DNA of 64,000 bases. Origin: Onchidella celtica. Its lineage: Eukaryota; Mollusca; Gastropoda; Systellommatophora; Onchidiidae. The DNA lies in assembly GCA_963931925.1 (NCBI GenBank), contig OZ007582.1, forward strand, positions 34,609,969 to 34,673,968, written 5' to 3'. Numbering within the stretch: position 1 is the stretch's first letter; each line of letters opens with the position of its first letter. A model generated the notes under the pieces. The model was not told where the DNA came from and made no database searches. It saw only the letters and a list, made by a program, of their open reading frames with translations. Position numbers and translations under genes: made by a program. Below, piece by piece: positions 15,301 to 22,937 of the stretch.

Positions 15301-16891
15301 GGAAGGATAACAGACCTGGACGAACCTGGTTCGATCTCTGCCGAGCCAGGCATCCACAATGTGATATTGTTTGCACATTATCTCTTGTGTTTTTGATTGA
15401 TTGTTCTTGGTTTGGAGCCTGTGTTTTGGGGCGTTAACTTTGAATAAAGTTTTGGAAGAAATCTACTCTGACCCATTTCTTTGTTTAATACATTTTATAT
15501 CACTTCATTACAAGAGGGCAGTCCTCCTTTCCTATCATCATTTTAAAATCTGTATTTGTCTTACTTTTCCAAGCACAAAAATGACTGTTATCGTGTCGAC
15601 ATGCTTTTCTTCAAACTCAAACGAACAGACTTCATACAATCCCCAAGTGGATCTAGACATGTACATGTATTATAGTATAGATATCTAGATCTAGTAATGA
15701 GACTGACGTTGTTGTCAAACAGTAAAAACCAGTGTTTTAATATGGTGATCGCAGGGACATGCAACGGCTGGTCGCACTTAGAATCAAATGATCGCATGAC
15801 CAACAAGTAATGGTCGCACCTACATGCAATGGTCGCAGTGACCTTCATACAACCACTCACAAACAGCCCAACTTATTGGACAAGAATAATTTTGTGGTGA
15901 ACAAATTAACTTTACACCGCATGCCTAACATGTTATTCCTCTGCCTTGGCCTATCAGACTTTTTCTTTCCCTTCAATGTTCAAATTCAATTCCAGTTTTG
16001 ATTGATTTTTTTCTGGCTCGTGGTCGCACCTAATGCATACACTCTAATTGACCAAGTAATATTGGAGTGATTGCTGTTAGGAGACCTTAGACTAATAACT
16101 AAGCAGTTATAAAGATCATAGTGAGTAGTGTTCACTGCTCATCTACAGTTTACCCTGTAACATGTCACGGTCCCCTAGCAACAGCCAAGTCGGAAGTTTT
16201 TGGATCTTGTTAGGAGACCGTAGTCTAATTACAAAGCCATTATAGAGATCATAGTGAGTAGTGTTTGACACTGCTCGTCTACAGTTTACCATGTAACATG
16301 CCACGGTCCCCTAAACAACAGCCAAGTTGGGAGTTTGTCGGACCCATATTTTCACCTCAAAGCCGTTTTTCTCAAAATCAGCTCTGCCGACTTATACCAG
16401 GTTTTCTCATGCACACTCACATAAAATATCTCAAAGTTACACTCATCAGCTGATCCACCCACCATTTTAGATATCGGAAGTACAAAACAATTTTTAGACG
16501 CCATTCGCAATGGGCCTATTGCATGCTCTGTCTGCTAATCGCTGAACCATAAATTTACTATAAAAACATCCTCCATCCAGAGTACTAACTTGCCAGGTGG
16601 GCACTGTCCCCGTGTCCCCCCTGGAAGCCCCAGCACACCAACACTCCTAAAGTTGCATCCTTATAATATTAATATTATATATCCCTATTGCATGACTTAA
16701 ATGGAGCTTCTCCCAATCGTTCTTTCTGCCGCTGTATTTAAACTACTTACATCGTGTAAAAGCTTCAATGAGTGACTGCAACTTCTTTCCTCGGATCTCA
16801 GGACTCCAGCATCAACTCCAACGTGACCACCAATAGAATTCAAGAAAAATATGAGAAAGACGAGACACCACAGTTTAAGATGTGCAGACAT
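200..16891 (-). CDS. Leishmanolysin-like zinc metalloprotease (peptidase M8), ten exons, 3' end outside window
   Basis: Secreted or surface zinc endopeptidase of the M8 family. Ten exons were read by hand on the minus strand: 16891-16751, 10843-10709, 10220-10029, 9651-9476, 8983-8878, 8292-8192, 7267-7150, 1905-1798, 1043-967 and 310-200. All have AG acceptors and GT donors, and phases match at every junction, giving 421 complete residues without a stop. Residues 1-20 form a hydrophobic signal peptide. Cys38 lies in a propeptide segment and could act as a cysteine switch (inference). HEILHALGF at 244-252 is the HExxH zinc site, split between exons 5 and 6. His352 in THWEKR is the expected third zinc ligand, and Met363 in NEAMTG the Met-turn. 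The last exon starts WYKADYS and reads on to the Cys-rich C-terminal part, which lies beyond the window. All catalytic residues are present, so the gene looks functional. Paralogues are common in lophotrochozoans, so no symbol is given. Confidence 0.9.
388..743. mobile_element. 356-bp TIR-bounded MITE candidate in M8 intron 9
   Basis: Ends TAGGATTCCCA and TGGGAACCCTG are inverted repeats with two mismatches. TTATAA stands directly outside both ends (382-387 and 744-749). The interior repeats a motif around TTCCAGGGCTAATCCACTAT. It resembles small non-autonomous hAT-type elements, but an 8-bp duplication is not evident, so the superfamily is open. Confidence 0.5.
967..1043 (-). CDS. M8 gene exon 9 (Met-turn)
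   Basis: 77 bp: 25 codons plus two bases of a split Gly. Acceptor ctttccag at 1051-1044, donor GTAGGT at 966-961. It encodes [20 protein letters not shown] then MMEDTG; Met363 is the expected Met-turn residue. Confidence 0.9.
1180..1441 (+). pseudogene. LINE ORF2 C-terminal fragment
   Basis: In frame up to TAG at 1439-1441, the sequence reads [20 protein letters not shown], then [14 protein letters not shown], then [10 protein letters not shown]. This is the hallmark tail of animal non-LTR retrotransposon ORF2 proteins. An in-frame TGA at about 1208 replaces a conserved Trp before YGHV. It is 5'-truncated and lies antisense in M8 intron 8. Confidence 0.75.
1798..1905 (-). CDS. M8 gene exon 8 (third zinc histidine)
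   Basis: 36 codons, phase 0 on both sides. Acceptor cattctacag, donor GTAATCT at 1797-1791. It encodes [19 protein letters not shown] and [14 protein letters not shown]. His352 in THWEKR is the third zinc ligand. It is separated from exon 7 by a 5.2-kb transposon-rich intron. Confidence 0.92.
2435..3440 (+). repeat. Two piggyBac-like 5' end sequences, about 980 bp apart
   Basis: TCCTGCGGGAGGCCAC occurs at about 2442 and about 3422 in the same orientation, each preceded by a CC-rich terminus. The second follows TTAA at 3412-3415. This suggests tandem or nested 5' ends of one TTAA-targeting family. No matching 3' terminus was found. Confidence 0.35.
4221..5560 (+). pseudogene. Degraded piggyBac-type transposase remnant with splice-like junctions
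   Basis: An acidic Ser/Asp-rich N-terminal piece (4221-4371) ends in GTGAGT. A second piece at 4761-4915 is bounded by cag and GTAAG. A third from 5260 encodes [20 protein letters not shown] then [17 protein letters not shown], followed after a frameshift by RKCGKHLC. The C-x2-C...K-S-x-F-x-C-x2-C...LC pattern fits the C-terminal zinc ribbon of piggyBac transposases. The DDE catalytic core is absent and frames do not join cleanly, so this is a relic or internally deleted derivative. It is antisense within M8 intron 7. Confidence 0.45.
6725..7111. repeat. Modular dispersed repeat A, internally deleted copy
   Basis: Starts with CTGAAGTTCCGGGCATTATC and ends with GCTGTAGCATCGAGCAAA then TGAATTACTC. 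Both ends match the two ends of the roughly 970-bp copies at 41924-42889 and 49918-50893, but the central module is missing. Confidence 0.6.
7150..7267 (-). CDS. M8 gene exon 7
   Basis: 118 bp, completing a split Asp codon then 39 codons. Acceptor gtttacag, donor GTAACTAG at 7149-7142. Translation gives [11 protein letters not shown], then [12 protein letters not shown]; the xxVTPRV end is conserved in the family. Confidence 0.87.
7459..7614. mobile_element. TTAA-flanked 148-bp MITE (piggyBac-like)
   Basis: TTAA at 7459-7462 and 7611-7614 flank ends CCCCTTCA (7463-7470) and TGAAGGGG (7603-7610), a perfect 8-bp inverted repeat. TTAA target plus C-rich termini are typical of piggyBac-type non-autonomous elements. 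It lies in M8 intron 6. Confidence 0.65.
8192..8292 (-). CDS. M8 gene exon 6
   Basis: 101 bp, phase 0 in and phase 2 out. Acceptor tcccctgcag, donor GTGAGT at 8191-8186. It encodes [20 protein letters not shown] then [13 protein letters not shown], the usual continuation of HExxHALGF in animal M8 proteases. Confidence 0.9.
8357..8758. repeat. Degenerate 25-bp minisatellite, about 16 copies
   Basis: Repeats of roughly TATTCCCATTTTCAAATGAC plus CTCAG, with variants. It fills most of M8 intron 5. Confidence 0.85.
8878..8983 (-). CDS. M8 gene exon 5 (HExxH zinc motif)
   Basis: 106 bp completing the split Arg, followed by 35 codons. Acceptor atttcag at 8990-8984, donor GTAAGTG at 8877-8871. It encodes [11 protein letters not shown] and ends KHEILHAL. 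His244, Glu245 and His248 are the catalytic zinc site. Confidence 0.92.
9300..9446 (+). repeat. LINE-type 3' tail ending in (TTATC)n
   Basis: TCATGGGATAATAAAAGTGA is followed by ATCTTATCTTATCTTA. A ggataataaa segment followed by a short pentanucleotide tail is common at 3' ends of animal non-LTR elements. No coding sequence is attached. Confidence 0.4.
9476..9651 (-). CDS. M8 gene exon 4
   Basis: 176 bp, entering in phase 0 and leaving two bases of a split Arg codon. Donor GTGAGTG at 9475-9469. It encodes [11 protein letters not shown], then [13 protein letters not shown] and [14 protein letters not shown]. The PGVSNTDF...YAAHCQ signature is one of the most conserved M8 segments. Confidence 0.9.
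10029..10220 (-). CDS. M8 gene exon 3
   Basis: 64 codons, phase 0 on both sides. Acceptor is a T-rich tract ending ccacag, donor GTATGTTG. It encodes residues 93-156, including [17 protein letters not shown] and [14 protein letters not shown]. The Cys-rich stretch and the final IPQGHLE match the M8 fold before the GPGVSNTD-type motif of the next exon. Confidence 0.88.
10709..10843 (-). CDS. M8 gene exon 2 (propeptide)
   Basis: 45 codons, phase 0 on both sides. Acceptor ttattag at 10850-10844, donor GTAACTTA at 10708-10701. It encodes [18 protein letters not shown], then [10 protein letters not shown]. The HxVxPxH...KRS...QPLRI pattern is typical of M8 propeptide and mature N-terminus. Confidence 0.85.
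10994..11234 (-). mobile_element. MITE family B, truncated copy
   Basis: Matches in reverse orientation the elements at 21562-21890 and 46801-47108. Shared marks are GCCCCAAG near the end, the TAACCCTGCCCCCTACCC core, AATAATTAATTAGGGCTGTT and GAGTCACAAAAGG. A 12700-12790 segment is a further fragment. Confidence 0.6.
11239..11536. mobile_element. TTAA-type 290-bp MITE
   Basis: Ends CCCCTTCCCTGC (11243-11254) and GCAGGCAAGGGG (11521-11532) are inverted repeats with one mismatch. They are flanked by GTAA on the left and TTAA on the right. It is larger than the 7459-7614 element but has the same CCCCTT termini. Confidence 0.6.
11800..11975. repeat. Modular repeat A, central module
   Basis: Shares TAATATTGGAGTGATTG, GAGTAGTGTTCACT and GCCACGGTCCCCTAAA with copies at 16050-16440, 42409-42640 and 50175-50400. 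Confidence 0.65.
12868..13445. mobile_element. Tc1/mariner-type MITE, 574 bp
   Basis: The element runs CAGTAGTCTCCG...CGGAGACTACTG (12870-13443), flanked by TA on both sides. The TIR extends over about 24 bp (TCTAAGAACTCG against CGGGTTCTTAGG). The AAGAACCCG motif recurs in subterminal positions at both ends. No transposase is encoded. TA target and CAGT ends indicate Tc1/mariner/pogo. Confidence 0.75.
13799..13960 (+). repeat. Modular repeat A, GTGCATG module
   Basis: The segment with TGAGTGTGCATGGGAAAACC, TTTTGAGTTCTGTAATAAAA, AGTGACCCCCCTAAAACAAG and ATTTAATCCTA is nearly the same as 50005-50165 in the right arm of the large inverted repeat. Confidence 0.65.
14410..14627 (-). pseudogene. 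LINE ORF2 C-terminal fragment with (TGA)n tail
   Basis: On the minus strand the frame reads [20 protein letters not shown], then [20 protein letters not shown] and LYPVE-stop, a standard non-LTR ORF2 C-terminus. A (TGA)n run at 14413-14432 follows and is a likely 3' tail. It is 5'-truncated and lies in M8 intron 1, in the gene's own orientation. Confidence 0.75.
15001..15460 (+). pseudogene. Pogo/Tigger-type transposase DNA-binding region remnant
   Basis: The frame reads [20 protein letters not shown] and ICRAAEVY, then after a 2-nt frameshift [35 protein letters not shown] and [16 protein letters not shown]. This is a psq-type helix-turn-helix followed by the start of a CENP-B-type domain, as in pogo superfamily transposases and domesticated CENP-B/jerky proteins. 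The DDE domain is missing. A pyrimidine tract plus CAG sits just before the ATG and AATAAA at 15443, so it may once have been an exon. It is antisense in M8 intron 1. Confidence 0.65.
16045..16440 (+). repeat. Modular repeat A, tandem central modules
   Basis: Two successive units of about 170 bp, each with GGAGACC(G/T)TAG...GAGTAGTGTT...CACGGTCCCCTA, followed by the CTCAAAATCAGCTCTG and TTTTCTCATGCACACTCACA modules. Same order as 50160-50490. Confidence 0.7.
16751..16891 (-). CDS. M8 gene exon 1 (signal peptide)
   Basis: 47 codons from ATG to a GTAAGT donor at 16750-16745, ending in phase 0. It encodes [19 protein letters not shown], a hydrophobic signal peptide, followed by a short acidic/basic linker and the start of the propeptide ([11 protein letters not shown]). 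The ATG is chosen because it directly precedes the hydrophobic core. Upstream in-frame sequence is AGATCT-repeat DNA. Confidence 0.8.
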
Positions 16892-16979
16892 GTCGCTGGA
16901 TCCAATCTGTGAGCCCATGTGGCCGACGTTTTTCCACAGACTTTGCCTGACGCTGATGACAATCACTCTGCAGTCTAGT

Positions 16980-17125
16980 TGCCAGAATCTAGAGTCTAGA
17001 TCTAGATCTAGAATAGTTCTAGATCTGGTTTTACATTGTGGCACTTCGAAAGAAAATCATACTGAACACTAAAATGATAGGTAACAAAACTAAACGGAAA
17101 AATCACTAGATCTAGATCTATATCC
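16980..17125. repeat. AGATCT/TCTAGA runs at the M8 5' end
   Basis: TCTAGATCTAGATCTAGA and related runs at about 16991-17023 and 17108-17120, about 100 bp upstream of the M8 start codon. Similar runs occur at 4690, 15640-15694, 19768 and 20166. Confidence 0.7.
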
Positions 17126-18667
17126 GTGCTTATAATGCATATTAGGTCTAATCTAGAGACTAGACTCTAGTTACAGACTCCCAGTTTGGAAAAAAAGAAT
17201 GCCGGAATAGATTTCGGAATACCTCTTCCAAAAATCGGAACCAAGATGGAATCAGTTAGTCTCACTTCCTACAAAATTAAACAGCGTGACTAAACCTAAA
17301 TGAAAGCAAATGTCCATGGCAAGTCTAAAAATACTCATTTCGGCCCTTTTCATGTGTTATTTATTTTACTAGAGTCGGAAAGACTGCCTTTATAATATTT
17401 CTTTTCCGTCAAGGAAGAAGGAAAAAGAAGGTATTATGCTATGATCGATTACAGTTGGTTTTCCCTGCCAATTACAATGTCCTGTCTCACTAAAACAAAT
17501 ACAAATTATGCCAGATTCTCGTAACGAAACAATTTTACAATTTAACTCAGATCAACGAGAATCCACTGTTCTGAGTCACCTTTAAAACTTCTTGAAATAC
17601 TGTTTTTGCCTTTAGAAAAGACGTGTGATATTCGATCTACCACATAATCGAAAACAAGAGTCTAATAAGAGAGGATGAAGTTAAAATGTGACCGAAAAAA
17701 AAAAGCAACGCGATAGACATGGACAACAAGAAGGACGTCTGCAAATAAGACCAGAATCGTATTCACAGATACCAGAAATCGTATTCACAGATACCAGAAA
17801 TCTTATTCATAGATATCTGCGAAAAAGAATGTAATCTCATTCTCAGACATCGGAAAATAAGATCTAAAGTGGTGTTGGTAAACGGTGTATTATGTTATCT
17901 CACAAATCTTTATACAGTATGCGGTAGAGGCTTTTTTTTTCCACCAGCCAAATCCGCCATCATTCTGCTATAATCTGTATTTTTCGTTTTGCTTTTTTTG
18001 TGTGTGTTGCTTTTTTGTTGGTTTTTGTTTTTGTTTCTTTGGTTTGTTTTTTTTTTTTTGTTTTTTTTTTTTTTGGTGTGTTTTTTTCCCCAGTTTCTTA
18101 CACAGTAATACATACACATAATACTAGTATTGAGCTCCCCAGCTTTGCAGCATTTGGGAAGAGGTATATTCTATTTCTGAACAGCCGGTCGAGCCAAAGG
18201 TCTTGTAATGCTACCATGTTGTTGTTTTTCCCTTTACTAGGTATGGAGAATTGTCAGTGGCGGTGATTGTAATAATGAAGGCACCAGATAAAAGGTAACA
18301 AGGTCTTATTATGAAATCCTGTAACAGGTACCGGTACTCTTTAAATTTTTTTAAAACGTGCATAATAAGCTCCACGGCAGGCAGTAATTGAGTGAATAAT
18401 GAACTACATGTGTTACATTGGCATTGTGTGAACTTGATGTGGTGATGGTATCTGCTGGATTGACACTTTTCTTGGACTTACAATAGTTTCCACTTTGTCT
18501 CTTTGTGGATAACATCGCTCAGAGAACTGCTGGAGTTCGCTCAAACTATCAGATCTTGTAAACTATTGCTTTCAATATCACAATATCCGTCTGACCATTT
18601 TCTTTTTTAGCATAACGTCGATGGAGCTGATCTAATGGGGATAATGTAAAACTTAAGAAAGAAAATC
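17045..18667. other. No gene seen; simple repeats
   Basis: Expected M8 promoter side. It contains a 24-bp tandem repeat with TCGTATTCACAGATACCAGA (17755-17820) and a T/G-rich low-complexity tract (17930-18090). Long apparent frames in the tract are artefacts. Confidence 0.6.
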
Positions 18668-18749
18668 AGGAGGTCAGAAAACCGAGAGGATTGGAGGATA
18701 ATGGTTGCCAGATCACCTGTGGCGTCCCAAACGGTTCACAGGACTACGG

Positions 18750-18785
<36 letters not shown>
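18668..18785 (+). pseudogene. LINE ORF2 tail fragment with (GA)n
   Basis: The frame reads ENREDWRIMVARSPVASQTV then HRTTG, the usual last residues of a non-LTR ORF2. It runs directly into a (GA)n microsatellite, probably the expanded 3' tail. ACAC- and AGAC-rich simple repeats follow to about 18930. Confidence 0.6.
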
Positions 18786-18787
<2 letters not shown>

Positions 18788-18929
18788 AGAAAGAAAATGG
18801 TTTATTTTTTTCATGAAGGATCAAGCATTCAGCGACTGCGTGTGTGTTATACACAAATACACACATACACACACAAACAGAAAAAGAGAGACGGACAGAA
18901 AGACAGACAGACACACAGACAGACAGAAG

Positions 18930-21560
18930 TAATAAAAATGAACTAAACTTCCATTCAAACGAAAAAGTAACAAAACAAAACATGACGAATGACCGAAACA
19001 GAAGACCCATAAATATTTACATTATGATATTTTATTTCAGTAAACATACAGTACAGATTTAAGTTACCGAAGAGAGAGATGAAATTTTCGATTCACACTG
19101 CTTTATAAAAGAAAATTTTACACATTCACAATTTGATTCACGTTTTTATTTCTGACTAGCAACTGCCCCGTTCAATGAACAAGAACAAATAAAGGAAGTA
19201 ATGTGGAGCAAACTTAAAGGCAATAATCAATTTCCCCACAACATCAATTTTGCACAATCCTGAAAATAGTATAGACTGATTGCTGATAATGAGCAGTGAT
19301 AGGTAAAAAAAAGACTCATCAGTGATTAATGGCCCTGAAGCTTAAGCTTTCTTTGTTTCATAGTAGATCCATCACTGCCGAGGAGGTCGGTGTCGTTGGG
19401 TCATCACCAGTACGTGGACTGTTGTATTTTAACACTTACACGGAAACATGCCATTAAAATACACCCACATCCATACGGCCATACTGCTGGCCCTGTCGTT
19501 AACCCACATTATTCCGAAGGGTCAAATTTCACAGGGGAGAAGCAAAAAAAAAAAGAACTGTTTGACTAGAATTACTAGTACACTCCTCATCTTAAAATAT
19601 TAAATACATTTTTAGTCATATAAATAAATAAACACTTGAAATCAATAGCGAAAATAGTAATAATAATAATAATAGTAAATAAAACTCATTCAGGCAGTTT
19701 ACAGAGTACAAGCCGACCCGCGCAAGATATAGCTTGCAAATTTTCCATGCACAAAGTGCAACCGTATATCTAGATCTAGGCTACATTAGAACGGGATTTG
19801 GATTCTACGCTATGTCTAATAGAACTTGCAGTTACACCACAATTTCATACAAAATTATTTTATTTAATTACCCTTTCTACGAACGGTTTCGTTTCTTGCT
19901 GCGGAACCAACCTTCCGCGTTCAGTCGGCGCGTCAAAATGATATCATTCTTCCGGTTCACTCAAAATGGTGAATTAAAATTGAATGGCCGAAAAAATCTA
20001 TTTGGATTAATTCGGGGACAGGAGTTTCCGTATGTTTCATGTGACGAAAACCTGGGTATGTAGATACTGTCGACGTGTTTAAAATTTGAAGCGTGTGGGC
20101 TAGGCCTAAGTATTAACGGAGGAGTAGGCTAACATAGCCTCCACAGTTCACTTTTATAATAATAGATTATAGATCTAGTGTTGCAGCCTGAGACTAGAGC
20201 CATCATCGCACATTTTTGTATATCAAAAACATGGCCTGCGCCCAACACCAGGAAGAAAGACATACTCCCACGTGCCAACATTTGACGCCAAAAGTACCTT
20301 AGTGGAAGTTTTATCTTCTCTTTTTATCACTCTTTCAATATAATATTCAAAGGTATCATATTTCCTCACGTATTGTAAATTCCAGAACAAACACATGACC
20401 ATAGTGGTCTATCAGTTTTATTGTTAAAAAAAAACTTCCACATATCAAATTTCTTTCCTTCATACACATCTAATGGAATATTTCTGGACCAAATATTTTC
20501 TTCTCTTATATTATGTTCAGTATATTTAAAGAAAGTTTCCAAAAGACAAAATAAGCTTGGGTTAGAAGGCTTTTTTGTAATTAATTTGAAAACACACAGG
20601 CCTCCATGGTGTTGACCTAATGAGAATGGATCATAATAGTATAAGTTTATATTCTCAGCAGTTGCGTGCAGAAGTTTGGTTATACCTGAGGCCAATTCCT
20701 TGACTGTATGCCCCAAAAGTCAAGTATACAACATAGTTCTGAGCGCTGTGAGAAAGGAAGACATATTAAAAATTATGCACAAATAAATAAACTTTTTTAT
20801 TCAGATTCAATATAAATCAGTCAAATTTTAAAGGAAATTTAATTTTAATTCCGCTTTTTGATTGGATGCCCTGGGCTGCCATGGATGCCCAGCGCCGTCG
20901 GCCTTTCTGCCATCATTTCCCCACGCAACTGAGTCCCACTCCCAGCCATCAGGGCTTCACTACTGCGATACGCATTGCGTAGGAATGACCTCAATTTTGT
21001 TCATGGGAGTGGCATTGCTCTATTGGATTATTTGCTGATTACTACATCACGCCGCTGTCCGTTTGATGTAGGAGATCCGCCCCTACGGTAACTCTACCAA
21101 CCCTACAGAGATCCTATACAAATCTACGTCAGATTGCTGGCTGGGTTATTATTTTGGCATCTGGGCTATTTGCGCGGCTTCATGATAGAGCCAGTGATAA
21201 AGCCACATTCTCGCCAAACTCCATCAGTCATATCAGAAAGTCCTATCAACAACACACACGAACACACAGGCACATGGGCACGCAGTAATTCTCACAGTTT
21301 TAGGCTGTGCATCTAAAATATACAAATAAATAATAGTGGAAGTCACTAAAACACACGTGGGTTGACACTTATACAGGGTGTTTAACAACACACGCCCAAA
21401 CTCCATCGGGTTAGATCAGAGCTGGCCTAGTTGGCACGGGTCTACGATTTTATTTATATTTTTTTTGGGTGGGGGGGGGGTACTCTCCCTGGTACAGGTA
21501 ACGAAAAAGGTCTACAGGGGAGGGGGCTTTGGTTATGAATACTGATGTAAAAGGAGTCAG
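18930..21560. other. No recognised gene
   Basis: Contains (TAA)n at about 19655-19675 and two unassigned open frames: 19734-20063 plus (109 codons) and 20366-20716 minus (117 codons, no ATG, weakly ubiquitin-like at VKELASGITKLLHATAENIN). Neither has supporting splice context or a recognised family. Confidence 0.4.
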
Positions 21561-21561
21561 G

Positions 21562-21890
21562 ACAAGTACACACGCCCCCCCCCCAAGTTTTTTTTCACTA
21601 GGGGCACGTATTTTAAAGCCTTTGGGTTTTCTGGGCTAGAGACCCCCCCCTCCCCCCCTCCCCCCACCTTCCCGAAATCCTCCTAACAACAGCCTTAACT
21701 AATTATTCTTTCAGATTTCTTTTTGTTTTCCTCCTGTTTTTTTGGCTGAAAGGGTAAGGGGCAGGGTTAGAGATTCAATAACATTTAGGGTTGAGGATGA
21801 GGACAGGTTTAGGGGTAGGTACTTATATGTATTCGCCAATAGTGTCAAAAGCTTGGGGACCGAGCATACTCATAACAACAGCCATGTGTT
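21562..21890 (+). mobile_element. MITE family B copy
   Basis: Shares CACTAGGGGCACGTATTTTA, TTAACTAATTATTCTTTCAG, TTAGGGTTGAGGATGAGGAC and CTTGGGGACCGAG with the 46801-47108 element. Its ends are partly inverted (CCCCCAAG...TTTTCACTAGGGGCACGTA against the CTTGGGGACC end). Confidence 0.65.
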
Positions 21891-22446
21891 ATAAAGAAGG
21901 ATCGTAAAAGATTAATACAGATAAAGTTGAGATAAACAAACAATACCAATTTAAGTGTATTCCATTATTTATTATATCTCCTTATTGAAACTTTGAAACT
22001 GGGCTTGTACTTCCCATCTGGTCTAGGCCCATTGCCAGCTTTGCATGCGCCCGAACTCAACATGAGCACAGTCAACAACACGCGACACGGCCAGGATAAC
22101 TCGCAGCTAAGTAGACACTTTCTATTTAGATTCTACATATATTTCATATTCAAATCTTTTATTGTTCGATTGTTTTATCTGTTCAATATTCCAATTGTTG
22201 TTGTTTCTTTTTTTCATTTGTTTTTTTTTTCTTTGGAAAAGAGTGTGGCCGAAATATTGGCCATTTTCGGTCTTCTCTTTTAGTTTGCGTTTCATTGTAC
22301 AGTTCGGGTATTATTTCTTACGCGAGGCTTTGCTACATACAACTGTTTTTTTTTTTTTTTTGCCCAATTTTGACTTTATCACGATTCTAGTGGTTCTGAA
22401 GAATTTACACTGAACAATCAAATGGAAATAAAATTCACACAACACT

Positions 22447-22452
22447 TTATTC
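22447..22452 (-). promoter_or_regulatory. Poly(A) signal of the GPCR gene
   Basis: AATAAA on the minus strand, about 490 bp downstream of the GPCR stop codon, with no intervening gene. It implies a 3' UTR of about 0.5 kb. Confidence 0.5.
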
Positions 22453-22937
22453 ACAAAAGGCAATATGTGGAATTCACATGAAGACGTTCGCTAATATATT
22501 GATTTAGAACTTGTGCACACCTGCAGACTGTCCATACCAGTTCCCATCCGTTTTATTTCAGCATAATTTCAACTTTTCTGATTGGAAAATATTTCGTACT
22601 CTTTTTAAATTTTGTCTGCCCTTAGAGCATAAGAGATGGTGAAATTCACCAATTTGCGATTTACTCTCAGACATTGGATGCGTCAAAGAAGTTAACGTGT
22701 CCTTCCGCATCTCCACTTTATTCAACCAAAAGCATCATGCTACCACCAGCTGCCTTGACAACGGTTTGGTAAACATCATTCCACACATACACACAACTAT
22801 TTGCCTACGCAACACGAAATGTCGAACAAGGACTAGAGGCTAAGCTGACACATTTTAAAATGTACGACTTAAAATCGGACTGAGACAGAAGCGACGCCAA
22901 TCAGAACTGGCAGAGTCTCTAGGTGTATAACACGCCC

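Noticed and set aside
17885-18121. Cys/Phe-rich open frames on the plus strand
   Set aside because: Generated by a T/G-rich low-complexity tract.
20366-20716. Tubulin-cofactor-like ubiquitin domain exon
   Set aside because: The resemblance is confined to about 40 residues, there is no ATG, and the reading frame does not agree with nearby splice signals.
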